Assembly: GCF_002749615.1 (NCBI RefSeq)
Contig: NZ_CP024201.1
Location: forward strand, 4,073,001-4,137,000
Length of the DNA: 64,000 nt
From: Caulobacter mirabilis
GTDB taxonomy: Bacteria > Pseudomonadota > Alphaproteobacteria > Caulobacterales > Caulobacteraceae
Direction: 5' to 3'
Part shown: piece after piece, positions 48,033 to 57,491 of the stretch
Position numbering within the stretch: the first letter of the stretch is position 1
Layout: each line of letters begins with the position of its first letter
Translations under genes and position numbers: made by a program
The notes under the pieces: model-generated
Seen by the model: the letters and a program-made list of their open reading frames with translations, nothing else
What the model was told of the DNA's origin: nothing
The model's database searches: none

Positions 48033-49067
48033 TTAGGCCGGGACCTTGCCGATCAGGCCGCGCTCGTGGAGCAGCTGGGCGATCTGCACGGCGTTCAGGG
48101 CGGCGCCCTTGCGCAGGTTGTCCGACACCACCCACAGGCTCAGGCCGTGGTCGACGGTCGGGTCCTTGCGGATGCGCGAGACGAACACCGGGAACTCGCC
48201 CTGGATGTCCTTCGGGGTCGCGTAGCCGCCGTCCTCGCGCTTGTCGATCACCACCACGCCCTCGGCTTCGCGCAGGGCCTCGCGGGCCTCGTCGTCGTCG
48301 ATGGCGCTCTCGAACTCGATGTTCACGCTCTCGCCGTGGCCGACGAAGACCGGCACGCGCACCGAGGTGCAGTTCACCTTGATGTTCGGGTCGAGGATCT
48401 TGTGGGTCTCGTCCGACATCTTGCGCTCCTCCTTCGTGTCGCCCGAACCGTCGTCGAGGAAGACGTCGCACTGCGGGATCACGTTGAAGGCGATCTGCTT
48501 GGGGTACTTCTTCGGCTCGGACGCGCCGAGGACGAAGACCTCCTTGGTCTGGTTCCACAGCTCGTCCATGGCTTCCTTGCCGGTGCCGGAGACGGACTGA
48601 TAGGTCGACACCACGATCCGCTTGATCTTGGCGATGTCATGCAGCGGCTTCAGCGCCACCACGAGGCCCGCCGTCGTGCAGTTCGGGTTGGCGATGATGT
48701 TCTTCTTGCGGAACCCCTCGATCGCGTCCGGGTTCACTTCCGGCACGATCAGCGGCACGTCGGGATCCATCCGCCACTGCGAGCTGTTGTCGATCACGAC
48801 CGGACCGGCCGCGCCGATCTTCTCGGCCCAGGCCTTGGAGACCGAACCGCCGGCGCTCATCAGCACGATGTCGACGGTCGAGAAATCGAACTGCTCCAGA
48901 TCCTCGCACTTGAGGATCTTCTCGCCGAAGGACACTTCGACGCCAATGGATTTGCGGCTGGCGATGGCGTGGATTTTGTCCACGGGGAAGTTCACTTCCT
49001 CGAGGATGTTGAACAGCTCACGGCCAACGTTGCCCGTGGCGCCGACGACGGCGACCCGGTAACCCAT
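48033..49067 (-). CDS. asd: Aspartate-semialdehyde dehydrogenase
   Basis: NADPH-dependent reduction of aspartyl phosphate, feeding lysine, threonine and methionine. The 344 residues start MGYRVAVVGATGNVGRELFNILEE (NADP site). The catalytic Cys is in IANPNCTTAGLVVALKPLHD and the active His in VRVPVFVGHGESVNIEFES. The length and pattern match the type of alpha and Gram-positive bacteria. It joins dapD and dapE in lysine synthesis. No co-directional gene is joined to it: 91 bases separate it from the LysR gene upstream. Confidence 0.97.
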   Translation of the reverse strand: MGYRVAVVGATGNVGRELFNILEEVNFPVDKIHAIASRKSIGVEVSFGEKILKCEDLEQFDFSTVDIVLMSAGGSVSKAWAEKIGAAGPVVIDNSSQWRMDPDVPLIVPEVNPDAIEGFRKKNIIANPNCTTAGLVVALKPLHDIAKIKRIVVSTYQSVSGTGKEAMDELWNQTKEVFVLGASEPKKYPKQIAFNVIPQCDVFLDDGSGDTKEERKMSDETHKILDPNIKVNCTSVRVPVFVGHGESVNIEFESAIDDDEAREALREAEGVVVIDKREDGGYATPKDIQGEFPVFVSRIRKDPTVDHGLSLWVVSDNLRKGAALNAVQIAQLLHERGLIGKVPA

Positions 49068-49158
49068 CGAACTCTCTCCTGCTGGTGCGCACTGAGGGGA
49101 GCGGGACCGTTACGCCCCTATCAGGACCCTTGCAAGGACAGGAAAGCTCAGGGCGCTG

Positions 49159-50058
49159 TCACCAGGCCTTGGCCTGTTCCCGCAGGAAATCGACGAAGGC
49201 CCGCAGAGGGGCCGGCATCTGACGCCGGCTGGGATAGTAGAGCCTCGGGCCCGTGAAGGGCGTCGACCATTCGGCCATCACCTCGACCAGCCGCCCGTCG
49301 GCCAGGCAGGGGGCGACGAAGCCGTCGAAAGTCATCAGCAGGCCCAGCCCCTCGACCGCCGCCGCGATCCCCAGTTCCGGCACGTTGCCGACCAGCGGCC
49401 CGCTCGGCGAGACCCGGATGATCTCGCCGTCCTTCTCGAACTCCCAGGGTAGGGAGACGCCGCTCAGGAAACGGTGGCGGATGCAGGCGTGGTCAAGCAC
49501 CTGACGCGGATGCGTCGGCGCGCCGTGGCGGGCCAGATAGTCCGGCGAGGCGGCCAGGACATAGCGCTGGTCCGGCCCCATCGGCACGGCGATCATGTCC
49601 TGCTCCAAGCGCTCCTCGTAGCGAACCCCGGCGTCAAACCCGGCCGCCAGCACGTCGACGAAGCTGTCCTCGGCCACCACCTCCAGCGTCACGCCCGGAT
49701 GGGCGCGCAGGAACGGCCCGACCAGCCCGGGCAGCACCAGCTTGGCCGCCACGGTCGGCATGTTGAGGCGCAGCGTCCCGGTCGGGCTGTCGCGGAAGCT
49801 GTTGACCTCGTCCAGCGCGCGGCCCAGCTCCTCCAGGGTAGGCGTCAGTCGCGCCAGCAGCCGCTCTCCGGCTTCGGTCGGCGTCACGCTGCGGGTCGTG
49901 CGGTTGAGCAGGCGAACGCCCAGCCGGTCCTCCAGCCGGCGCACGGCCTGGCTCAGACTCGACGGCGATACGCCCCGGCGGGCCGCCGCGCCCCGGAAGC
50001 TGCGCTGACGGGCCACGGCGGCGAAGGCGTCCAGGTCCGCGAGATCCGGCTCAGCCAT
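49159..50058 (-). CDS. LysR-family transcriptional regulator
   Basis: A 299-residue regulator with N-terminal winged helix (VARQRSFRGAAARRGVSPSSLSQAVRRLEDRLGVRLLNRTTRSVTPTEAGERLL) and effector domain of the periplasmic-binding fold (about 90-295), including PTGTLRLNMP and VRYEERLEQDMIAVPMGPDQRYVLAAS. It is divergent from an aldo/keto reductase, the classic arrangement for regulation of the neighbour. The 94-base gap contains the direct repeat CGCACAG at 50071 and 50102 and an inverted AGCTCG/CGAGCT pair, which may be its site. Confidence 0.93.
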   Translation of the reverse strand: MAEPDLADLDAFAAVARQRSFRGAAARRGVSPSSLSQAVRRLEDRLGVRLLNRTTRSVTPTEAGERLLARLTPTLEELGRALDEVNSFRDSPTGTLRLNMPTVAAKLVLPGLVGPFLRAHPGVTLEVVAEDSFVDVLAAGFDAGVRYEERLEQDMIAVPMGPDQRYVLAASPDYLARHGAPTHPRQVLDHACIRHRFLSGVSLPWEFEKDGEIIRVSPSGPLVGNVPELGIAAAVEGLGLLMTFDGFVAPCLADGRLVEVMAEWSTPFTGPRLYYPSRRQMPAPLRAFVDFLREQAKAW

Positions 50059-50152
50059 TGTTCGAATTTCCGCACAGCTCGTATCGATGAGGGCGGATTA
50101 TCGCACAGAAGATCCGAGCTCATAGTCCCGTCATCCAAGACGGAGCCCCCCA

Positions 50153-51151
50153 ATGAACACCACCCAACTCGGCAAGACCGGTCCCGCCGTCTCGATCGTC
50201 GGCCTCGGCGCCATGGGCATGTCGGACATGTACGGCCCCAGCGACCGGGCCGAGAGCCTGGCCACCCTGGCCGCCGCGGTCGAGGCCGGCGTCACCCTGA
50301 TCGACACCGGCGACTTCTACGGCCTGGGCCACAACGAGATGCTGATCGGCGAGGCGCTGAAGACCCTGCCGCGCGACAAGCTGGTTCTCAGCGTCAAGAC
50401 CGGCGCCCTGCGCGACCCGGCCGGAACCTTCCTGGGCCACGACACCCGACCGGCGGCGTTGAAGAACTTCCTGGCCTATTCGCTGAAGCGGCTAGGGGTG
50501 GACTACATCGACGTCTATCGTCCAGCGCGTCTCGACCCGGACGTGCCGATCGAGGACACCATCGGCGCCATCGGCGAGATGGTCCAGGCCGGCTGGGTGC
50601 GCCACATCGGCCTGTCCGAGGTCGGGCCGGAGACGATCCGCCGCGCGGCGGCCGTGCATCCGATCAGCGACCTGCAGATCGAGTATTCCCTGATCTCTCG
50701 CGGGATCGAGGACAACATCCTGCCGACCGTCCGCGCGTTGGGCATCGGCGTCACCGCCTATGGCGTGCTGTCCCGCGGCCTGATCAGCGGCCACTACAGC
50801 CGCGAGAAGGCGAACGCTTCCAGCGATTTCCGCAGCCGTAGCCCGCGCTTCCAGGGCGAGAACCTCGACCACAACCTGGCCATCGCCGAGACCATCGGTC
50901 GGCTGGCGGCGGAGAAGGGCGTGACCGCCGCCCAGCTGGCCATCGCCTGGGTCGTCTCGCGCGGAACCGACATCGTCCCGCTGATCGGCGCCCGCCGCCG
51001 CGACAGGCTGGCCGAGGCGCTCGGCGCGCTTGAGGTCACGCTGACGCCGGAGGACATCGCGGCGCTCGACACGGCGGTCCCGAAAGACGCCGCCGCCGGC
51101 TCGCGCTACCCCGAGGCGATGATGGCCCACCTCGACAGCGAGAAGGGCTGA
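50153..51151 (+). CDS. Aldo/keto reductase with altered active-site His
   Basis: A 332-residue NADPH-dependent TIM-barrel reductase. Asp51, Tyr56 (TGDFYGLGHNE) and Lys82 (SVKTGA) of the catalytic tetrad are present. The fourth residue, usually His in DLYYQHR, is Ala125 in IDVYRPARLDP. The NADPH tail is IVPLIGARRRDRLAEALGAL. The same YRPAR form occurs in a branch of these reductases I recall, so it is a subfamily mark rather than decay. Probably regulated by the divergent LysR. Substrate unknown. Confidence 0.92.
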   Translation: MNTTQLGKTGPAVSIVGLGAMGMSDMYGPSDRAESLATLAAAVEAGVTLIDTGDFYGLGHNEMLIGEALKTLPRDKLVLSVKTGALRDPAGTFLGHDTRPAALKNFLAYSLKRLGVDYIDVYRPARLDPDVPIEDTIGAIGEMVQAGWVRHIGLSEVGPETIRRAAAVHPISDLQIEYSLISRGIEDNILPTVRALGIGVTAYGVLSRGLISGHYSREKANASSDFRSRSPRFQGENLDHNLAIAETIGRLAAEKGVTAAQLAIAWVVSRGTDIVPLIGARRRDRLAEALGALEVTLTPEDIAALDTAVPKDAAAGSRYPEAMMAHLDSEKG

Positions 51152-51221
51152 TTACCTGACGGGTAGTCGCTGCGGCGGCGCCGGAAGTCATGCTAGGGCG
51201 AACCCAAAGAGGATCCCCGCC

Positions 51222-51611
51222 ATGACCTTCGACGCCGCCGCCCTGCCCTTCGCCAAGCTGATGGGCGTGGAGATCCTCCACGCCGACAAGGACCGGATCG
51301 AGGGCCGGCTGGTCGTTCGCGAAGACCTCTGCACGGCCGGCGGCATCCTGCACGGCGGCGCGATGATGGCCTTCGCCGACAGCCTCGGCGCGGTGGGCGC
51401 CTTCCTGAACCTCAGCCCCGGCGCCCATACGACGACGCTGGAGAGCAAGACCAACTTCATCGGCTCGGCCAAGGTCGGGACGACGGTGACCGCGGTCTCG
51501 ACGCCGCTCCATGTCGGCCGCCGCTCGAGCGTCTGGCAGACCCGGATCGAGGGCGAGACCGGCAAGCTGGTGGCCCTGATCACCCAGACCCAGATGACGC
51601 TGGAACAATAG
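51222..51611 (+). CDS. PaaI-family thioesterase
   Basis: A 129-residue hotdog-fold thioesterase, beginning MTFDAAALPFAKLMGVEILHADKDRIEGRL. The catalytic segment is GGILHGGAMMAFADSLGAVGAF, followed by HTTTLESKTNFIGSAKVGTTVTA and ending LVALITQTQMTLEQ. It is related in type to the thioesterase at 10.9 kb but not close in sequence. Relatives hydrolyse aromatic or medium-chain acyl-CoA. It is followed by an intergenic palindromic repeat and then a convergent NIPSNAP gene. Confidence 0.9.
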   Translation: MTFDAAALPFAKLMGVEILHADKDRIEGRLVVREDLCTAGGILHGGAMMAFADSLGAVGAFLNLSPGAHTTTLESKTNFIGSAKVGTTVTAVSTPLHVGRRSSVWQTRIEGETGKLVALITQTQMTLEQ

Positions 51612-51615
51612 CGCC

Positions 51616-51708
51616 GTCATCCCGGCCGCAGCGAAGCGGAGAGCCGGGACCCAGTCTCACCGCACCGGCCCCTGGGCCCCGGATCGGCCTTCGGCCGTCC
51701 GGGATGAC
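51616..51708. repeat. Multi-arm palindromic intergenic repeat, copy 2
   Basis: GTCATCCCGG (51616-51625) pairs with CCGGGATGAC (51699-51708), and CCGGGACCCAG (51644-51654) with CTGGGCCCCGG (51672-51682); each outer arm folds a hairpin (CCGC...GCGG left; CGGCC...GGCCG right). It matches the blocks of the element at 14655-14740 while arm sequences differ with pairing kept. It lies between two convergent genes, five bases after a stop. Confidence 0.85.
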
Positions 51709-51714
51709 CCTGGA

Positions 51715-52020
51715 TCAAACCACCGGCTCCAACCACATCCGCGTCTCGCTGAGGATGAACCGCTTCTCCTGGGCGAAGCGGAAGTTCTCCGCCCCCGCCG
51801 GATCGACCTTCAGCCGCGCCCGATAGGCCTCATAAGCCGCCAGACTGTCGAAGCCGATCATCGCCAGGGCGACATTGTTGGTCCCCTCATGCGGCAGGAA
51901 GTAGCCCAGCAGGTCCCCGCCGCAGGCCGGGATGATGGTCAGCCAGTTCCGCGCATAGGCCTCGAAAGCCTCGCGCTGGAACGGATCGATGACATAGCGG
52001 ATGCAGCAGGTGACGGGCAT
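51715..52020 (-). CDS. NIPSNAP-family protein
   Basis: A 101-residue dimeric alpha/beta barrel protein beginning [26 protein letters not shown], with [39 protein letters not shown] and [15 protein letters not shown], the NIPSNAP pattern. The family's biochemical role in bacteria is unclear. It is divergent from an ArsR gene across a clear palindrome, so its expression is probably repressed by that regulator. The CC pair near the start could be a redox feature but is not tested. Confidence 0.88.
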   Translation of the reverse strand: MPVTCCIRYVIDPFQREAFEAYARNWLTIIPACGGDLLGYFLPHEGTNNVALAMIGFDSLAAYEAYRARLKVDPAGAENFRFAQEKRFILSETRMWLEPVV

Positions 52021-52034
52021 GGCCGGTCCTCCAT

Positions 52035-52054
52035 GGTTCGGCAAAGACCGAACC
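52035..52054. promoter_or_regulatory. ArsR-type operator palindrome
   Basis: GGTTCGG-CAAAGA-CCGAACC, perfect 7-base arms with a 6-base spacer, in the 92-base gap between the NIPSNAP gene and the divergent ArsR gene. Position and symmetry suit the dimeric regulator encoded next to it. Confidence 0.7.
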
Positions 52055-52112
52055 GTTAGCGCCTGTTCGCCGGTCGTTGTTTCGGCCAGGATCGAAGCAT
52101 GAAGGAGCCAAG

Positions 52113-52784
52113 ATGAAGGACGGGCCCGACATCGCCCTGGTCGCCTCGCTGCTCGGCGATCCCGCCCGCGCCAACATGCTGACCGCGCTGATGGCCGGCC
52201 AGGCTCTCACGGCGGGCGAACTGGCGCGGGAGGCCGGCGTCACCGCCCAGACCGCCAGCGGTCACCTGGCCCGGCTGGAGGCCGGCGGATTGATCGTCGG
52301 CCGCCGGCAGGGCCGGCACGCCTATTTCGCGCTGTCGGGCCACGACGTGGCCGAGGTCCTGGAGGCCCTGACCGGTCTGGCCGCCCGCACGGGCCCTAAG
52401 GAGCCGGCCCTGCGCCGGGCGCGGGTCTGCTACGACCACCTGGCCGGCGACCTGGGGGTGGCGCTGCTGGACGGCTTGATCTCGTCAGGCATGCTGCTCG
52501 ACGACGAAACCCTGACGCTCACCCCCGCGGGCGAGACCCGGATGGCCGGTCTCGGAATCGACACGGCCGCCCTGCGCAAGGCCAGGCGGCCGGTCTGCAA
52601 ACGCTGTCTGGACTGGAGCGTGCGGCGCAGCCACCTGGCCGGGTCGCTGGGCGCGGCCCTGCTGCAGCGGATCTACGCCCTGGGCTGGGGGCAGCGGGTG
52701 GAAGGCTCCAGGATCGTCGCCTTCACCCCCGCCGGTCTGGCCGCCTTCGAAGCGGCCTTCGGACCCCTGCCGCAAGCCGCCTGA
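52113..52784 (+). CDS. ArsR-family transcriptional regulator
   Basis: A 223-residue regulator. The winged helix is in residues about 1-85: [66 protein letters not shown]. The C-terminal part (about 95-223) is longer than a simple ArsR protein and holds four Cys/His-rich points ([19 protein letters not shown]), like the zinc-site-free helix-rich effector part of relatives. The start at 52113 has AAGGAG upstream. Divergent from the NIPSNAP gene with a palindrome between. Its stop and that of the MCP meet as TGATCA. Confidence 0.9.
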   Translation: MKDGPDIALVASLLGDPARANMLTALMAGQALTAGELAREAGVTAQTASGHLARLEAGGLIVGRRQGRHAYFALSGHDVAEVLEALTGLAARTGPKEPALRRARVCYDHLAGDLGVALLDGLISSGMLLDDETLTLTPAGETRMAGLGIDTAALRKARRPVCKRCLDWSVRRSHLAGSLGAALLQRIYALGWGQRVEGSRIVAFTPAGLAAFEAAFGPLPQAA

Positions 52785-54620
52785 TCAGGCGGCCCGCATC
52801 GCCTGGTTCAAGCGCGCCTGGGCGGCGTGGACCGGGTTGGAGTCGATGTCGCCCTCGCCGACGCGGAACTGCCCGACCAGGCCAGCCAGTTCGCCCGCCT
52901 CGCCGCGCAGCGACTGGGTCGCCGCGGTCGATTCCTCGACCATGGCGGCGTTCTGCTGGGTCATCTGGTCCATCTGGTTCACGGCGGCGTTCACCTCGTG
53001 CAGACCGGTGGCCTGCTCCTTGGCCGAGGCCGCGATCTCGCTGACCAGACGGTCGATGTCGGCGACCTGTTTGACGATCTGCTGCAGCGCGCTGCCGGTC
53101 TGGCCGACCAGATCGACGCCCTGCTTCACCTGCTCGCTGGAGGTCGAGATCAGGCCCTTGATCTCCTTGGCCGCCTCGGCGGAGCGCTGGGCCAGGGCCC
53201 GCACTTCGGACGCGACGACCGCGAAGCCCTTGCCGGCGTCGCCGGCCCGGGCCGCCTCGACCCCGGCGTTCAGGGCCAGCAGGTTGGTCTGGAAGGCGAT
53301 CTCGTCGATCACGCCGATGATCTGGGCGATCTGCTTGGAGGATTCCTCGATCTCCCCCATCGCCGACACGGCGCGGTCGACCACACGGCCCGACTCCTCC
53401 GCCCCCTTGCGGGCGTCGGCGACGAGACCGGAAGCGTCCTGGGCGCCGGCCGCCGTCTTGCGGACCGTAGCGGTGATCTGGTCAAGCGCCGCGGCGGTCT
53501 CCTCCAGATTCGCGGCCTGCTGTTCGGTGCGACGCGACAGATCGTCGGCGGCCAGGGCGATCTCGTCCGAGCCGCTGCGCACGCCGCTGGTCGAGCCGTT
53601 GATGGCCTGCAGGGTGTTGCGCAGCTTGGCCGCGGCGGCGTTGAAGTCCTCGCGCAGCTTCAGCGCCTTGGGCGCGAACTCGACGTTGATGCGATGGGTC
53701 AGATCGCCGCCTGCCAGACGGTCCAGAGCTTCGCCCAGGGCGGAGATGGCGATGCGGTCCTGTTCCTCCTCGATGGCCTTCAGCCGCTCGCGCTCGAGAC
53801 GGTCGACCTCGGCCTGGCGGCGCTGGCCCTCGGCTTCCTCTTCGAGGCGGACCTTCTCGATGGCGGCGTCCTTGAACACCTGCACGGCGGCGGCCATCTC
53901 GCCGATCTCGTCGCGACGCTCGGCGCCCTTGATCTCGACGCTGTTGTCCCCGGCGGCGAGGCGGCGCATCAGGGCGTTCATGGCGTTCACCGGCGCCGAG
54001 ATGGTGCGGCCCAGCAGGGCGGCCATGGCGACGGCGACGGCGATCGAGGCCAGGCCGCCGATCAGCAGGGCCGCGTTGGCCGTGGTCTGGGCGGCGTCGC
54101 GGGTGGCGTTGCGCATCGCGACCAGCTCGGCGGCGGCGTCTGAGATGGCGGTCTTCGCCTCGCGGATCGATCCGAGCGAAGGCTTGCCGGCCAGCTCGCG
54201 GGCCTGTTCGACGGTTTCGGGGTTGCGGGCCATGGCCATGATCGGGTCGCCGACCTCGGCGCGCCAGGCGAGGACCGCCTTGCGCATCACCTCGATACGG
54301 GCCTTCTGCTCGGGCACCTGGGTGGTGGCGGCGAAGTCGTCCAGCCCCTTGTCCACGATGGCCTGGGTTTCGGCGTAGGACTCGGCCTGGCTGGTCTCGG
54401 CGGGGTTGGCCACGAAGGCGCGCATCGAGTTCTGCTGGTCGATCATGTGCGCCATGACCGTCTCGATCTTGGCTGCGAGCGACATGCTGCGCGTAGCGGC
54501 GTCGGCCGCGTCGCTGATCTGCTGAAGGCTGAAGAAGAGAACGATCGACGAGACGGCGGAAACGCCGATCATCGCCGCGAAGGCGACGGCCAGTTTGGCC
54601 GAAATCCTGAGATTGTTCAT
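52785..54620 (-). CDS. Methyl-accepting chemotaxis protein
   Basis: A 611-residue membrane receptor. Helices lie at about 8-32 and 183-204 with a ~150-residue helical periplasmic ligand domain between (4HB type). A HAMP domain follows, then a second HAMP-like stretch near 300-360 and the signalling domain, whose hairpin tip reads [46 protein letters not shown]. It ends RLNQAMRAA with no C-terminal receptor-tether pentapeptide. The ligand is unknown. It is likely used with the polar flagellar motor common in this group. Start at 54620; convergent with the ArsR gene. Confidence 0.95.
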   Translation of the reverse strand: MNNLRISAKLAVAFAAMIGVSAVSSIVLFFSLQQISDAADAATRSMSLAAKIETVMAHMIDQQNSMRAFVANPAETSQAESYAETQAIVDKGLDDFAATTQVPEQKARIEVMRKAVLAWRAEVGDPIMAMARNPETVEQARELAGKPSLGSIREAKTAISDAAAELVAMRNATRDAAQTTANAALLIGGLASIAVAVAMAALLGRTISAPVNAMNALMRRLAAGDNSVEIKGAERRDEIGEMAAAVQVFKDAAIEKVRLEEEAEGQRRQAEVDRLERERLKAIEEEQDRIAISALGEALDRLAGGDLTHRINVEFAPKALKLREDFNAAAAKLRNTLQAINGSTSGVRSGSDEIALAADDLSRRTEQQAANLEETAAALDQITATVRKTAAGAQDASGLVADARKGAEESGRVVDRAVSAMGEIEESSKQIAQIIGVIDEIAFQTNLLALNAGVEAARAGDAGKGFAVVASEVRALAQRSAEAAKEIKGLISTSSEQVKQGVDLVGQTGSALQQIVKQVADIDRLVSEIAASAKEQATGLHEVNAAVNQMDQMTQQNAAMVEESTAATQSLRGEAGELAGLVGQFRVGEGDIDSNPVHAAQARLNQAMRAA

Positions 54621-54704
54621 CTGTGTCCCCGAGTTGTGCCCGCGGGTACCGACACAAACCCCTTTTCCCCGCCCTGCCTCTTTCGCGTGACGCCGGTTAA
54701 CCAA

Positions 54705-54740
54705 TTCTCACTCGAACGTCGATTTTGAGAATTTGTTCTC
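54705..54740. promoter_or_regulatory. Cluster of inverted TTCTC/GAGAA repeats upstream of the MCP gene
   Basis: TTCTCA (54705-54710) pairs with TGAGAA (54726-54731), and GAGAA (54727-54731) pairs with TTCTC (54736-54740). The 142-base gap between EcsC and MCP genes is otherwise plain, so these nested half-sites may be a control region for the receptor. No known consensus matched by eye. Confidence 0.35.
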
Positions 54741-54762
54741 TACGCGGGAAAATCGCTCACGC

Positions 54763-55485
54763 TCAACCGCTACGACCCTCGAACCAGCGCAGGCGATAGG
54801 CGTTGATCGCCGTCTCCCCGAGCCGCTCCAGCAGGCGCCAGTTGACGATCGCGCCGACCGGAGCCCCGACCACCGGCAGCATCTGGGCCAGCTTCGCCAG
54901 GTCGATGTAGTCGCGGTATTCCTGCTGGAATCGCCGCCAGTCGAAGTCCTCGGGCGAGGCGGGATGGTTACCGGCGACCATGGCCTCGTAGATCGCCCGA
55001 CGATGATCCGGTCCCGAGAAGGCCAGCTGGAAGATGGCCAGGATGTAGAGACGCTCGCGCCAGTCGGCCCCGTCATGACCATAGAGGGCGGCGATCTCGA
55101 ACAGCAGCTTGATCTTGATGGCGATCAACGCCGGAAAGTCGGCGGCGGCGGCCAGGAACCCGCCCGCCCCGGTCACGCCGCCTTCGATCGAGGCCACGTT
55201 GCGATAGCCGGTGATCGCCTTGCGGACCTGCAGCTCCCGCTCGGCCAGCGAGGCGTTCCGCAAGGGTTCGGCGGTCACGAAGTCCGAGCCGACCAGGATG
55301 CCGCGGGTCATCTGCTCGATGACCTTGGTGATGGCGGCGTGGATCTTCTCGGGGATCAGGGCGTTGACGCGGACCTGCAGCCCCTTCGCCGCCCGCTCGA
55401 GGGCGGACGGGTCGCGCAGCATCTCGCGGCGCCAGGCTTCGAGCTCGCGGCGGGCGAGCCGCTCGTGGGGATCGTCTGCGGACAT
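54763..55485 (-). CDS. EcsC-family protein
   Basis: A 240-residue protein of the EcsC family. AAKGLQVRVNALIPEKIHAAITKVIEQMTRGIL and then SIEGGVTGAGGFLAAAADFPALIAIKIKLLFEIAALYGHD (about 120-160) are the marks; the latter segment is hydrophobic enough for a peripheral or membrane-inserted helix pair. The family is defined by a Bacillus ABC transporter subunit, but stand-alone members have no known role. It follows leuB on the same strand after 32 bases and may be co-transcribed with the leucine operon. Confidence 0.88.
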   Translation of the reverse strand: MSADDPHERLARRELEAWRREMLRDPSALERAAKGLQVRVNALIPEKIHAAITKVIEQMTRGILVGSDFVTAEPLRNASLAERELQVRKAITGYRNVASIEGGVTGAGGFLAAAADFPALIAIKIKLLFEIAALYGHDGADWRERLYILAIFQLAFSGPDHRRAIYEAMVAGNHPASPEDFDWRRFQQEYRDYIDLAKLAQMLPVVGAPVGAIVNWRLLERLGETAINAYRLRWFEGRSG

Positions 55486-55517
55486 GGCCGCAGGCTTACC
55501 CCAGCCGGCGGCGTTTG

Positions 55518-56573
55518 TCAGAGCGCCGCAAGGACCGCGTCGCCCATCTGCGCCGTCGTCAGGCCGCCGCCGATGTCGCGGGTGCGGGCGCCGGCGGCCA
55601 ACGCGGCCTCCACCGCCGCGAACAGGCGGTCCGCCTCGCCGGCGCGGCCCAGCGACCAGCGCAGCGCCATCTCGAACGACAGGATCGCCGCCAGCGGATT
55701 GGCCAGGCCCTGGCCGGCGATATCGGGCGCCGAGCCGTGGATCGGCTCGTACAGGCCCGGCTTGCCCGCCGCGCCCAGCGCCGCCGACGGCAGCATGCCC
55801 AGCGAGCCGGTCAGCTGCGCCGCCGCGTCCGACAGGATGTCGCCGAACAGGTTGTCGGTCAGCAGCACGTCGAACTGGCTCGGCCGGCGGACCAGCTGCA
55901 TCGCGGCGTTATCGGCCAGCATGTGCTCCAGCTCGACGTCGGCGTATTCGCGCCTGTGGAGGTCGGTCACGACCTCCCGCCAGAGCAGGCCGCTCTCCAT
56001 GACGTTCGACTTCTCGGCCGAGGTCACCTTGTTGCGGCGGCCGCGGGCCAGCTCGAAGGCGACGCGGCTGACCCGCTCGATCTCGCTGGTGGTGTAGACC
56101 TGGGTGTCGAAGCCGCGCTTCTGGCCGTCTGACAGCGTCTCGACGCCGCGCGGCTCGCCGAAGTAGACGCCGCCGGTCAGCTCACGGACGATCATGATGT
56201 CCAGGCCGGCGACCACCTCGCGCTTGAGGCTGGAGGCGTCGGCCAGGGCGTCGAAGCACAGCGCCGGCCGCAGGTTGGCGTAGACGTCCATCTCCTTGCG
56301 CAGGCGCAGCAGACCCATCTCCGGGCGCTTCAGGCGCTCGACGCCGGCCCACTTCGGACCGCCCACGGCGCCCATCAGCACCGCGTCGGAAGCCAGGGCG
56401 GCCGCCACCGCCTCGTCGGTGATCGGCGCGCCGTGCAGGTCGTAGGACCGGCCGCCGAAGTCGCGCTCCTCGATCGTCAGGTCGGGCGTCAGGGCGGCCG
56501 CCACGCGGCGGACCTCCGCGGTCACTTCGGGGCCGATGCCGTCGCCGGGCAGCAGGAGCAGGGTCTGGGTCAT
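55518..56573 (-). CDS. leuB: 3-isopropylmalate dehydrogenase
   Basis: Oxidative decarboxylation of 3-isopropylmalate in leucine synthesis, NAD-linked, 351 residues from [23 protein letters not shown]. Marks are the substrate Arg region [31 protein letters not shown] and the metal Asp loop [30 protein letters not shown]. It lies 4 bases after the ABM gene and is the last gene of leuC-VOC-leuD-ABM-leuB. leuA is not in the window. Confidence 0.97.
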   Translation of the reverse strand: MTQTLLLLPGDGIGPEVTAEVRRVAAALTPDLTIEERDFGGRSYDLHGAPITDEAVAAALASDAVLMGAVGGPKWAGVERLKRPEMGLLRLRKEMDVYANLRPALCFDALADASSLKREVVAGLDIMIVRELTGGVYFGEPRGVETLSDGQKRGFDTQVYTTSEIERVSRVAFELARGRRNKVTSAEKSNVMESGLLWREVVTDLHRREYADVELEHMLADNAAMQLVRRPSQFDVLLTDNLFGDILSDAAAQLTGSLGMLPSAALGAAGKPGLYEPIHGSAPDIAGQGLANPLAAILSFEMALRWSLGRAGEADRLFAAVEAALAAGARTRDIGGGLTTAQMGDAVLAAL

Positions 56574-56577
56574 GATC

Positions 56578-56886
56578 TCAAGTCGGTTCGGGATCGCCGG
56601 CCTCATAGAGGGCCAGGCGTCGGTCGGTGATGGACAGGTCGGGGAACACGGCGCGCCAGGCGGCCAGATGCGGAGTCTGGAAATGCGCGGCCAGGGCCTC
56701 GCGGTCGCGCCAGGCCTCGGTCACCCGGATCAGGCCAGGGTCGAGCAGATCATACGAGTAGGCGTATTCAATGCAGCCGTCCTCGGCCCGGCTGGCGGCC
56801 ATCATCGCCTCCATCGCCGGACGCGCCCGCTCGATGTTCTCGACCGGCAGTCGGATCGTGCCGAGCACCAGGATCACGCCGCTCAC
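56578..56886 (-). CDS. ABM-domain (YgiN-type) monooxygenase-like protein
   Basis: A 102-residue dimeric alpha/beta barrel protein of the antibiotic-biosynthesis-monooxygenase family: [74 protein letters not shown]. Start is a GTG in the GTGA overlap with leuD. Members oxidise quinols or act as haem-degrading or signalling proteins; no substrate is implied by leucine genes. Placement inside the leucine operon with matched translation is the notable feature. Confidence 0.88.
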   Translation of the reverse strand: MSGVILVLGTIRLPVENIERARPAMEAMMAASRAEDGCIEYAYSYDLLDPGLIRVTEAWRDREALAAHFQTPHLAAWRAVFPDLSITDRRLALYEAGDPEPT

Positions 56887-57491
56887 GCCTCCAGCCAGGG
56901 TTGGCCGATGGCGCGCTTGCTCTCGAACACGTCGATGTCGCCGGCGTGCTCCAGGGTCTCGCCGATGGCGTCCAGGCCCTTCAGCATCTTCTCGCGGCGG
57001 CCCGGGTTGATGTCGAAGTGGAACTTGGCGCCGGACGGCGCCGTCACGGTCTGGGTTTCCAGGTCGACGGTGAAGACGTGGTTGCCGCCGAGGGCCTCGG
57101 CCATCAGGGCCTCGACCTCCTCGGGCTTCAGCACCACCGGCAGCAGGCCGTTGTTGAAGCAGTTGTTGAAGAAGATGTCGGCGAACGACGAGGCGATCAC
57201 GCAGTCGATGCCGAAATCCTGCAGCGCCCAGGGCGCATGCTCGCGCGAGCTGCCGCAGCCGAAGTTGTCGCCGGCGATCAGGATCCGGGCGCTTGCGTAC
57301 TCCGGCCTGTTCAGCACGAAGTCCTCGCGCGGCTTGCCGTCGTCGTCGTAGCGGAAGCCGAAGAACAGGCCGCGGCCCAGGCCTTCCCGCTCCACCGTCT
57401 TGAGGAACTGGGCGGGGATGATCTGGTCGGTGTCGATGTTGGCCAGGCTCAGCGGAGCGGCGCGGCCGTCGAGGCGGGTGAAGGCTTTCAT
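56883..57491 (-). CDS. leuD: 3-isopropylmalate dehydratase, small subunit
   Basis: Small subunit of the isopropylmalate isomerase, swivelling-domain protein of 202 residues from [51 protein letters not shown] is the substrate-binding loop. It works with LeuC to interconvert 2- and 3-isopropylmalate. It overlaps the VOC gene upstream (ATGA) and the ABM gene downstream (GTGA). Confidence 0.97.
   Translation of the reverse strand: MKAFTRLDGRAAPLSLANIDTDQIIPAQFLKTVEREGLGRGLFFGFRYDDDGKPREDFVLNRPEYASARILIAGDNFGCGSSREHAPWALQDFGIDCVIASSFADIFFNNCFNNGLLPVVLKPEEVEALMAEALGGNHVFTVDLETQTVTAPSGAKFHFDINPGRREKMLKGLDAIGETLEHAGDIDVFESKRAIGQPWLEA

Noticed and set aside
45721..48558. 945-residue open frame on the minus strand across several genes
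   Set aside because: It runs antisense or out of frame through TetR, SDR, rarD and asd, which have clear motifs; its Arg/Gly/Pro-rich text is typical of chance GC-rich frames.
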